This document shows, piece by piece, positions 1-6,415 of a DNA stretch of 16,439 bases. Below the pieces are notes generated by a model. The model saw only the letters and a program-made list of their open reading frames with translations. It was not told the DNA's origin and made no database searches. The number at the start of each line of letters is the position of its first letter. Within the stretch, counting starts at the first letter, position 1. The stretch spans positions 1-16,439 of the forward strand of contig WFRG01000084.1 in the NCBI GenBank assembly GCA_015486705.1, written 5' to 3'. This stretch comes from Hippea sp. (GTDB lineage Bacteria > Campylobacterota_A > Desulfurellia > Desulfurellales > Hippeaceae). The translations under genes and the position numbers were made by a program.

Positions 1-76
1 CTTATATTTTGACTATGTTTATTTTGATATTTGTTTTCTTTGGGTAAATTTACGATAAAAGAAATAATTAGATTTT

Positions 77-105
77 ATGAACTGTAGTATTAGTAAAACT
101 TGTAT
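77..105 (+). promoter_or_regulatory. Upstream element shared with the mbx promoter region (copy 1)
   Basis: ATGAACTGT (77-85) is followed after 5 bases by TAGTAAAA (91-98) and then GTAT (102-105). The same three words in the same order occur at 2405-2434 with near-identical spacing. Both copies lie about 45-50 bases upstream of a TTGACT -35 box. This is a possible activator site or UP-type element. The match is seen directly; the regulatory role is inferred. The rest of 1-148 is AT-rich, and I see no gene in it. Confidence 0.35.
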
Positions 106-148
106 CGTAAATATATTAACTTTTCATAATTTTTGTTCTATAAAAAAA

Positions 149-177
149 TTGACTTATTTTTTAAGCTAATATATAAG
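149..177 (+). promoter_or_regulatory. Sigma70-type promoter of the transporter/Usp unit
   Basis: The -35 TTGACT (149-154) and -10 TATAAG (172-177) are separated by 17 bases, each matching 5 of 6 consensus positions. Transcription would begin near 184, giving a leader of about 45 bases before the ATG at 229. The prediction rests on sequence match and position only. Confidence 0.6.
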
Positions 178-228
178 ACACCCCATGTAGGTAGTAAGGC
201 AAAATTCATTTGATTGTGGGAGGGTAGG

Positions 229-1896
229 ATGAGAAAGTGGTCTCTCTCGGTTTTGTTTATTTTGTTTATGGCTCTCTCGAGTTTTGGTAATACCTTAGGT
301 GTATGTGGTTTTGTTTATAACATTCACCATGAGCCTGTGGATGATGTTGATGTTAGCCTCATATCTGGCGGCAAGGTTATAGCTCACGCAAAAACAGAAT
401 CTAACGGTAGCTACATAGTTAAAGCACCAATAAAGAGTAATGTCGATGCATCGAATCTAAAGGTAGAGTTTTTTAGAACGGGTTACAAAACGATAAATGT
501 GGAATTAAAAGACCTGCTAAAGGGCAAGAGTGCAAAAAATGGCGTTTTGTATGTTGGTGAAGTGAACGAAGTTATGCACAGGACAATAACGCCGGCTTTT
601 TGGATTTCATTGATAATTTTAATAGGCATATTTGTTCTGATATCATTTGATGTGTTGCATAGGACTGTGGCAGCGATAGTAGGAGCTGCATTGTTGTTGT
701 TTATCTCTTACACACTTGGAATTTTCGATAGAAGTTTCTTTATAATCTCATTTGACCAAGCTATACGTGCAATCGATTTTAACGTTATATTTTTGCTTAT
801 GAGTATGATGATAGTTGTAGGTGTTATGAAGAAAACAGGTGTTTTCCAGTGGCTTGCGTATAAATCTTACGCTATATCTAAGGGAAATGTGTTTTTGCTC
901 TCAGTTATATTAATGTTTGTCACAGCTATTGTGAGTGCTTTTCTTGACAATGTTACAACAATGCTTCTACTTGCACCCGTTTCAATTGAAATAGCCGTTA
1001 TGTTGGATATAGATCCGTTTAGTTTGTTAATACCCGAAGTTTTAGCCTCCAATATGGGTGGAACAGCCACGTTAATTGGTGATCCGCCAAATATCATGAT
1101 AGGTTCCTATGCTCATTTGACGTTTAATGACTTCGTTATTGAACTAACCCCTGTAATTTTGATAATCGTGGCTGTTAATGCTTTGGTTATGAAGTTTTTT
1201 TTCAACAAAGAGTATAAAAAGGGTAAAGTGGAAAATGTTGAAGCGCTTTTGGAAAAACTAAGGCAGGAATACAAGATTACAGACCCAAAGCTATTGAAGT
1301 ATTGCCTTGCAATTCTGGCTTTTGTCATAGCTCTATTTGTGGCACACGGTGCTTTGCACATGGAGCCTTCTATTGCAGCCATGATAGGTGCAGCTTTGAT
1401 ACTCTTGTTTAGCGGTGTTGATATTACAGATGTCATGGAACACGATGTTGAATGGACGACGCTTGTGTTCTTCATGATGCTGTTCATTATAATTGACGCT
1501 TCGGTAGAAACAGGTTTCATATCCATGATAGCGTCTTGGGTAAAGGATCTGTCGGGTAGCAGTTTAACAATAGCGATTATTTTGATATTGTGGGTCAGTG
1601 CTGTTGCCTCTGCGTTTATTGATAATATTCCATTCACAGCTACGATGTTGCCTGTCGTAGGGTATTTAAGCCAGACAATTCCACATGCCGGCAATACACT
1701 GTGGTGGGCTTTGTCTTTAGGGGCTTGCTTGGGTGGAAATGGTACTTTGATCGGTGCAAGTGCCAACGTTGTTACAGCGGGTATAATGGAGAAGGCTGGA
1801 TATCCAGTGACGTTCAAGCGCTTCTTAAAGGTTGGTGCACCTGCAACGTTTGTTTCTATAGTCATTAGTATGATCTGGCTGTTTATAGGAGGTTAA
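229..1896 (+). CDS. ArsB/NhaD (SLC13-like) superfamily ion transporter with N-terminal secreted regulatory-like domain
   Basis: Predicted inner-membrane ion transporter of 555 residues. The ATG at 229 is preferred because GGGAGG (218-223) sits 5 bases upstream; an in-frame TTG at 214 would bury that ribosome site. Residues 1-24 look like a signal peptide. Residues about 25-95 resemble a carboxypeptidase-regulatory-like beta-sandwich (VCGFVYN, TESNGSYIV, FFRTGYKTINV) that would face the periplasm. The rest is hydrophobic, with two inverted-repeat halves carrying paired signatures: SAFLDN (236-241) with NMGGTATLIGDPPN (275-288), and SAFIDN (461-466) with GGNGTLIGASAN (502-513). These pairs typify the ion-transporter superfamily that includes ArsB, NhaD and the P protein. 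Substrate (Na+/H+, anion or dicarboxylate) cannot be told from sequence. It is followed 3 bases later by a Usp-like gene, probably co-transcribed. Confidence 0.8.
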   Translation: MRKWSLSVLFILFMALSSFGNTLGVCGFVYNIHHEPVDDVDVSLISGGKVIAHAKTESNGSYIVKAPIKSNVDASNLKVEFFRTGYKTINVELKDLLKGKSAKNGVLYVGEVNEVMHRTITPAFWISLIILIGIFVLISFDVLHRTVAAIVGAALLLFISYTLGIFDRSFFIISFDQAIRAIDFNVIFLLMSMMIVVGVMKKTGVFQWLAYKSYAISKGNVFLLSVILMFVTAIVSAFLDNVTTMLLLAPVSIEIAVMLDIDPFSLLIPEVLASNMGGTATLIGDPPNIMIGSYAHLTFNDFVIELTPVILIIVAVNALVMKFFFNKEYKKGKVENVEALLEKLRQEYKITDPKLLKYCLAILAFVIALFVAHGALHMEPSIAAMIGAALILLFSGVDITDVMEHDVEWTTLVFFMMLFIIIDASVETGFISMIASWVKDLSGSSLTIAIILILWVSAVASAFIDNIPFTATMLPVVGYLSQTIPHAGNTLWWALSLGACLGGNGTLIGASANVVTAGIMEKAGYPVTFKRFLKVGAPATFVSIVISMIWLFIGG

Positions 1897-1899
1897 AAG

Positions 1900-2343
1900 A
1901 TGGAATATAAGCTTGTGGTTTTGGTTAAGGATTGTCCTTCTTGTAAAAGAGCTGTCAAAATGGCGAGTAAAATTGCAAAAGAGGAAAATATAGACACTGT
2001 TCATCTTCTCTTTATTAACGATACAGACTTTTTTGCTGGCGGAGGCACAGCTTATTTGGAGAAAGAACTTGAGCAGGGGCTTGAACACATAGGAGAGGCT
2101 ATATTTGACAAGATGGAAAACCTCTTAAGGGAAGATAACGGTATCGTAAACGTCAATAGAATTGAATTGAAAGGCAAGATGTCAAAAGTTATTTTTGATT
2201 TTATCGAAAATAACAAAGTAGGAACTTTCATAATACCATTGGAGGAACGGGGTCCTATAGAGAAAATTGTAACAAGTGAAGATATTGCGCCTTATATAGA
2301 GAAGATAAAGGAAAAAGTTGATAAATGTATAATAGTTGAGTAA
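1900..2343 (+). CDS. Universal-stress-protein-like small protein, paired with the transporter
   Basis: A 147-residue soluble protein with the alternating beta/alpha pattern of the Usp family: a first strand (EYKLVVLVK), a helix, a second strand (TVHLLFIND), a later strand (VGTFIIPLE) and a final strand (KCIIVE). The usual Usp ATP-binding motif G-x2-G-x9-G(S/T) is not evident, so nucleotide binding is doubtful. A C12-P-S-C15 pair follows the first strand and could be redox-active or bind metal, but that is speculation. The start is 3 bases after the transporter stop, and the GGAGG overlapping the transporter's 3' end serves as ribosome site. Small Usp proteins next to transporters often modulate them, so a regulatory partner role is inferred. 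I see no convincing intrinsic terminator after it. Confidence 0.6.
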   Translation: MEYKLVVLVKDCPSCKRAVKMASKIAKEENIDTVHLLFINDTDFFAGGGTAYLEKELEQGLEHIGEAIFDKMENLLREDNGIVNVNRIELKGKMSKVIFDFIENNKVGTFIIPLEERGPIEKIVTSEDIAPYIEKIKEKVDKCIIVE

Positions 2344-2404
2344 TGTTGCACGCTAAGATTATAATTTAAATGTTTGTAAAGGTAAATAAACTTTTGAAAA
2401 GGAA

Positions 2405-2434
2405 ATGAACTGTTGGTTCATAGTAAAATAGTAT
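2405..2434 (+). promoter_or_regulatory. Upstream element shared with the transporter promoter (copy 2)
   Basis: ATGAACTGT (2405-2413), then 7 bases, TAGTAAAA (2421-2428), and GTAT (2431-2434). It repeats the word order found at 77-105 and lies 45 bases upstream of the mbx -35 box. It overlaps two of the dyads described separately. A common regulator for both units is inferred. Confidence 0.35.
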
Positions 2435-2467
2435 GTGTGATACTAACGGAGCTGTTAAATGTTCAGC
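2405..2467. repeat. Three tandem 17-bp dyads upstream of the mbx promoter (candidate operators)
   Basis: Dyad 1 is ATGAAC-N5-GTTCAT (2405-2421). Dyad 2 is TAGTAT-N5-ATACTA (2429-2445). Dyad 3 has shorter arms, GCTG-N9-CAGC (2451-2467). Their centres at 2413, 2437 and 2459 are 24 and 22 bases apart, roughly two helical turns. The arms differ in sequence, so this is not one repeated operator; the symmetry could bind different factors or be partly chance. Confidence 0.35.
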
Positions 2468-2473
2468 AAAGCC

Positions 2474-2501
2474 TTGACTAATTTTTTCTGAAAAGTAGAA
2501 T
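2474..2501 (+). promoter_or_regulatory. Sigma70-type promoter of the mbx operon
   Basis: The -35 TTGACT (2474-2479) and -10 TAGAAT (2496-2501) have a 16-base spacer, each 5 of 6 to consensus. The start of transcription would be near 2508. It is followed by AGGAGGTG (2521-2528), 7 bases before the ATG of the first mbx gene. It probably drives about 11.2 kb to the terminator at 13695-13732. Confidence 0.6.
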
Positions 2502-2535
2502 AGCGCTTGAAGGAAAAAAAAGGAGGTGTGATGAT

Positions 2536-3042
2536 ATGGGGAAAGCGGGGAAGCTTAGTCGGTTTGTCTTTACGCTTGTAATTATGTTTGCATCTTGGCT
2601 GATGCTGACTGTCACTTTACGTAAAGATGAACTTGTGGTTGGTTTTGTTGTTTCTTTTTTGGTAGCTCTTCTGGGTTCAGAATATTTGTCCGAACATGGT
2701 TTAGCCCATTTTTCACCTAAACGTATTATCTACTTGATTATCTACATTCCCTACTATTTGTGGCAAATACTCCTTGCCAATTTTGATGTTGCATATAGGG
2801 TGTTGTCCCCGAGTATGCCTATTAAACCGGGCATAGTTAAGGTGAAAACAAACCTTAAGACAGATTCCGGAAAATTATCTTTGGCTAATTCCATAACAAT
2901 GACACCTGGAACGCTCACTATTGATGCTAAAGACGACACACTTTTGATTCACTGGATTTATGTTAAAGATGCAAGTGAAGAGGGAGCAACAAGGGAGATT
3001 GGAGCACCATTTGAGAAATTTTTAAAGGAGATATTCGGATGA
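2536..3042 (+). CDS. mbxA: MrpE/MbxA-like subunit of the membrane complex
   Basis: A 168-residue membrane protein of the MrpE family, first gene of the thirteen-gene operon. It has N-terminal membrane segments (about 9-27, 33-50, 65-82) and a C-terminal cytoplasmic portion carrying the family signature NSITMTPGT (118-126). In Mrp antiporters and archaeal Mbh/Mbx complexes this subunit belongs to the ion-translocating module. AGGAGGTG lies 7 bases upstream of the ATG; an earlier ATG at 2531 is out of frame. The stop overlaps the next start (ATGA), implying translational coupling. Confidence 0.85.
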   Translation: MGKAGKLSRFVFTLVIMFASWLMLTVTLRKDELVVGFVVSFLVALLGSEYLSEHGLAHFSPKRIIYLIIYIPYYLWQILLANFDVAYRVLSPSMPIKPGIVKVKTNLKTDSGKLSLANSITMTPGTLTIDAKDDTLLIHWIYVKDASEEGATREIGAPFEKFLKEIFG

Positions 3043-3296
3043 GCGTGCTGGAATGGATTTTTGTGGGAATAGCGGGCATAGCGTTGCTTTTATCTGTTGT
3101 AAGAATGGTGGTAGGGCCTGATGTTGCGAACAGAACTGTAGCTTTGGATGTTTTTACTACTGTTAGTGTAGCTCTATTTGTTTTCTTTGCAATGGTATTT
3201 GATCGCTACATCTATATAGATGTAGCTTTGGTTTACGCTATCCTTTCATTTATTGGCGTGTTGATTGTTGCCAGGTTTATTGAGAGGGGGTTGTAG
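3039..3296 (+). CDS. mbxB: MrpF/MbxB-like subunit
   Basis: An 85-residue protein with three predicted membrane segments and the MrpF signature GPDVANRTVALD (26-37). It is a small ion-translocation subunit of Mrp antiporters and of Mbh/Mbx complexes. Its start overlaps the stop of the preceding gene by 4 bases. Length is normal for the family. Confidence 0.85.
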   Translation: MSVLEWIFVGIAGIALLLSVVRMVVGPDVANRTVALDVFTTVSVALFVFFAMVFDRYIYIDVALVYAILSFIGVLIVARFIERGL

Positions 3297-3298
3297 TT

Positions 3299-3646
3299 AT
3301 GCTACGAGAGATAGTGGGTTATTTTTTCCTGTATTTCGGCGCTATATTTTTGCTTTTAGGTTCTTACGGTCTTGTTAGGTTTCCAGACCTTTATACGAGA
3401 ATGCAAGCTTCTACAAAATCCACAACCTTGGGCGCCTTTTCTTCGGTTATAGGGGTAGGTATTTTACATCCAGATTGGTTTATTAAGTGTATTTCTGTTG
3501 CTATATTTATACTTCTTACAGCACCCATTGGGTCAAGTGCCTTGATGAGAGCTGCATACAAAACGGGTGTTCCTCTGGATGAAAGAACGGTTGTGGATGA
3601 AGCAAAGGAATTCTTTGCTGAAGATGAGAAGGAGGAAGCAAAATGA
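3299..3646 (+). CDS. mbxC: MrpG/MbxC-like subunit
   Basis: A 115-residue protein with three predicted membrane segments and the MrpG signature GLVRFPDLYTRMQA (24-37), followed by a charged C-terminal tail rich in Glu and Lys (about 99-115). It is part of the Mrp-like ion-translocation module. A purine-rich GAGAGGGGG ends 8 bases before the ATG. The stop overlaps the next start. Confidence 0.85.
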   Translation: MLREIVGYFFLYFGAIFLLLGSYGLVRFPDLYTRMQASTKSTTLGAFSSVIGVGILHPDWFIKCISVAIFILLTAPIGSSALMRAAYKTGVPLDERTVVDEAKEFFAEDEKEEAK

Positions 3647-3882
3647 TTTATGTTGCCTGGGTGCTGATAATATTTATGATTGTACTATCGATTTTGGCTA
3701 TAGAGCTCAAAAACCTTATAGCTGCTGTCATTGCCATGGGTGCTGTTAGTTTAATTATCTCTGTGTTGTTTTTACTCTTGCAAGCTCCAGATGTTGCTAT
3801 GGCAGAGGCAAGCATAGGGGCGGCCCTAGTCATGATTATCTACGTCATAGGAATTAGACAAACCGAAAGGAGAGAAGAATGA
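3643..3882 (+). CDS. mbxD: MbxD-like subunit (DUF4040, MrpA C-terminal-like)
   Basis: A 79-residue, three-helix membrane protein matching the DUF4040 family, which corresponds to a stretch near the C-terminus of MrpA. The signature is QAPDVAMAEASIGA (47-60). In Mbh/Mbx it helps join the antiporter module to the rest of the complex. Four-base overlaps with both neighbours indicate coupled translation. Confidence 0.8.
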   Translation: MIYVAWVLIIFMIVLSILAIELKNLIAAVIAMGAVSLIISVLFLLLQAPDVAMAEASIGAALVMIIYVIGIRQTERREE

Positions 3883-4592
3883 TTAGAAAAGTAGTTTACT
3901 CGATATTCCTTGCGATTATCGTTCTCTCTTTAGTGTTGTTTTTCGCTGCTTTTCCCTTTGGTAAGAACAAAATGACAGTGGGTAAGTACTATATTGATCA
4001 TGGTGTGCAACAAACAGGTGCAGCAAACATAGTAACCTCTGTTGTTTTGGATTACAGGGGTTTTGATACGTTAGGTGAGGTTTCTGTTTTGTTTGCCGCA
4101 GCTGCCGGAGTTGGCATTCTGCTGTATATGATAGGAGAGAATAGAAGAAAGAAAAAAATTGAAATCAAACCGAATTTTGTTGTTCGTATCGGTTCTCGTA
4201 TTGTATTCCCGTTTATTTTGTTGTTTGGCGCCTACATCTTTGTACATGGACACTTGACACCGGGTGGAGGTTTCCAAGGGGGTTCGATAATTGCATCCGG
4301 ATTCCTATTGTTGTATCTTGCTTATCCTGGTTACAGGCTTAAGAGAAAAGGGCTTGCTGCTATTGAAGGCTTGGCAGGACTTACATTTGTATGTCTTGGT
4401 TTGTATGGACTATTGACACCTAAGGTTTCTTTCCTTTACAACTTCCTGCCAATGGGTACTTTCAATACTCTCGTAAGTGCTGGTATTCTTCCAATAATTT
4501 ACATCGCAATTGGTTTTAAAGTCGCCTCTGAATTTGCTGGAATTATAGATGATGTAATGAGCGATGTTATGTACCACGGAGGTGAGGAATGA
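3879..4592 (+). CDS. mbxF: MbxF-like subunit: MbhE-like segment fused to MrpB domain
   Basis: A 237-residue membrane protein of two parts. Residues 1-90 resemble the separate MbhE subunit, with a conserved patch NIVTSVVLDYRGFDTLGE (50-67). Residues about 95-237 are an MrpB domain with HGHLTPGGGFQGG (123-135). Archaeal mbh operons have E and F as separate genes, whereas, as I recall, mbx operons lack a separate E; the fusion here fits the Mbx type. Start and stop overlap the neighbouring genes by 4 bases. Confidence 0.8.
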   Translation: MIRKVVYSIFLAIIVLSLVLFFAAFPFGKNKMTVGKYYIDHGVQQTGAANIVTSVVLDYRGFDTLGEVSVLFAAAAGVGILLYMIGENRRKKKIEIKPNFVVRIGSRIVFPFILLFGAYIFVHGHLTPGGGFQGGSIIASGFLLLYLAYPGYRLKRKGLAAIEGLAGLTFVCLGLYGLLTPKVSFLYNFLPMGTFNTLVSAGILPIIYIAIGFKVASEFAGIIDDVMSDVMYHGGEE

Positions 4593-4930
4593 TATATTAT
4601 GTAAGCTCTTTGCTTTTGATTGCCATAGGTTTATATGCTGTTTTGGTTAAGAGTAATCTTATAAAAATAATTATTGGATTAGATTTCCTATCTTCGGGTG
4701 TGAATCTTCTGATTATAAGCATAGGTTATATGAACCATGGAACAGCACCTATATTCTCAAGAGTTGGCTTGAACCCGAATACCATGGTAGACCCAATACC
4801 TCAGGCTTTAACCCTTACGGCTATAGTTATAGATGCCTCTGAATTGGCATTGGCTGTGGCTTTTGTAGTACTTTTATACAGGTATTACAAAACTCTTGAT
4901 ATCAAGAAGATAAGGAGTTTGAAATGGTAA
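4589..4930 (+). CDS. mbxG: MrpC/NuoK-like subunit (MbxG)
   Basis: A 113-residue, three-helix protein of the MrpC/NuoK family. The signature DPIPQALTLTAIVI is at 68-81. Acidic D82 and E85 follow in the third helix, where the family carries functional acidic residues. It overlaps the preceding gene by 4 bases and the following gene by 7. Confidence 0.85.
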   Translation: MIYYVSSLLLIAIGLYAVLVKSNLIKIIIGLDFLSSGVNLLIISIGYMNHGTAPIFSRVGLNPNTMVDPIPQALTLTAIVIDASELALAVAFVVLLYRYYKTLDIKKIRSLKW

Positions 4931-6414
4931 GCGCAGCACATCCAATATTATTGATAGCGGTTCCACTCTTTTTTGTATTTCTCGCGGTCTTGTTTTCCTC
5001 GTTTTTTAAGGGCATCGTGAAGTATCTTCCAATTATTGCTTTTGGTATTGATCTAATTGTGATTTACCAATTGATACCTGAGGTTTTAGGGAAAGGTATG
5101 GTTATATCAACAACGGCTGGTTTTAAGCCACCGTTGGCCATTGACATTGTAGTTGATAGACTTTCTCTTATTCTTGCAGGTATAGGTTCTGTCTTAGGTT
5201 TTTTGGTTTCTATATATAATGTTTCTTATATTGATGAGGAGCCTCAGGAGAGATATTATGCTCTCTTCACACTCCTTGTAACAGGAATTATATGGATGAT
5301 TGTCACAGGTGACATTTTCAACCTTTTTGTTGCATTTGAGGTAACTTCTATTGCTGCATTTGGTCTTGTTGGGTTTCACAGAGACCAAGGAGCTGTTGAA
5401 GCTGGTTTCAAATACTTAGTTATGGGTTCCATTGGTGGTTCTTTGTTGCTTGTGGGGATAATAATGTTGTATGCTGCTACTGGAACATTGAATATGGTGG
5501 ATTTAGCCCAAAGAAGTGCTTATTTAACGTTCCAACAGAAGTTTTTGGCATATTCCATGATTTTTATTGGTTTAGGTATAGAGGGAGCTCTATTCCCATT
5601 AAATGCATGGTTGCCAGATGCGCACCCTGCTGCCCCATCTTCTGTCTCTGCTATACTTTCAGGTATTATGACTACAGCAGCGATATACGCACTGTATAGG
5701 CTTACAAACCTGATGTTTGATTATAAAGAGATATACACAATTATGCTTTTCTTTGGCTTGCTGACTTTGATATTCGGAGAGGTTTCTGCTTACTTCCAGC
5801 AGGATATAAAAAGGATGCTTGCATACTCCACTATAGGTCAGACAGGATTGTTTTTCTTTGCGTTTGCTTTGGATTCTACCAATGGTTTTCAAGGTTCCAT
5901 TATGCAGATAATCAATCATTCTGTATCTAAGGCTCTATTGTTCTTGGTTACTGGCGGTATGATATTAAGGATTGGGTCAAGAAAGATTGAAGATTTTGCT
6001 GGCCTCGGAAGAAAGATGAAGTTTTCATCGTTCTTTTTGGCTATAGGTGCGTTTTCTTTGATGGGTTTGCCTCCTTTCTTTGGCTTTTGGAGCAAATTAA
6101 AAATAATATTTGCTGCGTTACAACAACAAAACTTTTTAATGATAGCTTCGGTTGTTATCATACTACTGATGTCTGTTGTAGAGGGGGCTTACTTCTTCAA
6201 ACTTTTGCAAAATATGTACTTTGGCAAACCTTCTGAAGATTTACAAGTAAAAGAAGCACCTGCAGGAATATTAATTTCGTTCACCATATTGGGGTTGATA
6301 TTGATTTTCATAAGTTTGTACCCTACTCCAATTATCAATCTTACGCATCATGTTGCTAACGACCTCATGAGTAAAAGTTACATTAACATTGCTTTAAAGT
6401 TAGGAGGTCTATAA
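4924..6414 (+). CDS. mbxH: MrpD/NuoN-like antiporter subunit (MbxH)
   Basis: A 496-residue multi-spanning antiporter-like subunit, about 14 membrane segments, expected to translocate ions. Visible key residues are E139 in the TM5 motif FVAFEVTS, K296 in DIKRMLAYSTIGQTG, and H332 and K336 in NHSVSKALLFLVTG. The usual TM7 lysine position (KAALFPLH in NuoM/NuoN types) is Glu here: E220 in IEGALFPLNAWLPDAH. This swap is noted in the findings and may be normal for the Mbh/Mbx branch. It overlaps the upstream gene by 7 bases. Confidence 0.9.
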   Translation: MVSAAHPILLIAVPLFFVFLAVLFSSFFKGIVKYLPIIAFGIDLIVIYQLIPEVLGKGMVISTTAGFKPPLAIDIVVDRLSLILAGIGSVLGFLVSIYNVSYIDEEPQERYYALFTLLVTGIIWMIVTGDIFNLFVAFEVTSIAAFGLVGFHRDQGAVEAGFKYLVMGSIGGSLLLVGIIMLYAATGTLNMVDLAQRSAYLTFQQKFLAYSMIFIGLGIEGALFPLNAWLPDAHPAAPSSVSAILSGIMTTAAIYALYRLTNLMFDYKEIYTIMLFFGLLTLIFGEVSAYFQQDIKRMLAYSTIGQTGLFFFAFALDSTNGFQGSIMQIINHSVSKALLFLVTGGMILRIGSRKIEDFAGLGRKMKFSSFFLAIGAFSLMGLPPFFGFWSKLKIIFAALQQQNFLMIASVVIILLMSVVEGAYFFKLLQNMYFGKPSEDLQVKEAPAGILISFTILGLILIFISLYPTPIINLTHHVANDLMSKSYINIALKLGGL

Positions 6415-6415
6415 A

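Noticed and set aside
214..228. TTG start at 214 for the transporter
   Set aside because: It would place the GGGAGG ribosome site inside the coding region; ATG at 229 has ideal spacing and yields a cleaner signal peptide.
1113..1865. 250-codon open frame on the minus strand
   Set aside because: It lies wholly within the transporter gene, has no family resemblance and no promoter context; it is a shadow of hydrophobic coding sequence.
2536..4930. A plain Mrp Na+/H+ antiporter operon
   Set aside because: A full MrpA is absent, and NuoH, NuoB, NuoC, NuoD and NuoI-like genes follow without a break, so the Mrp-like genes belong to a larger redox complex.
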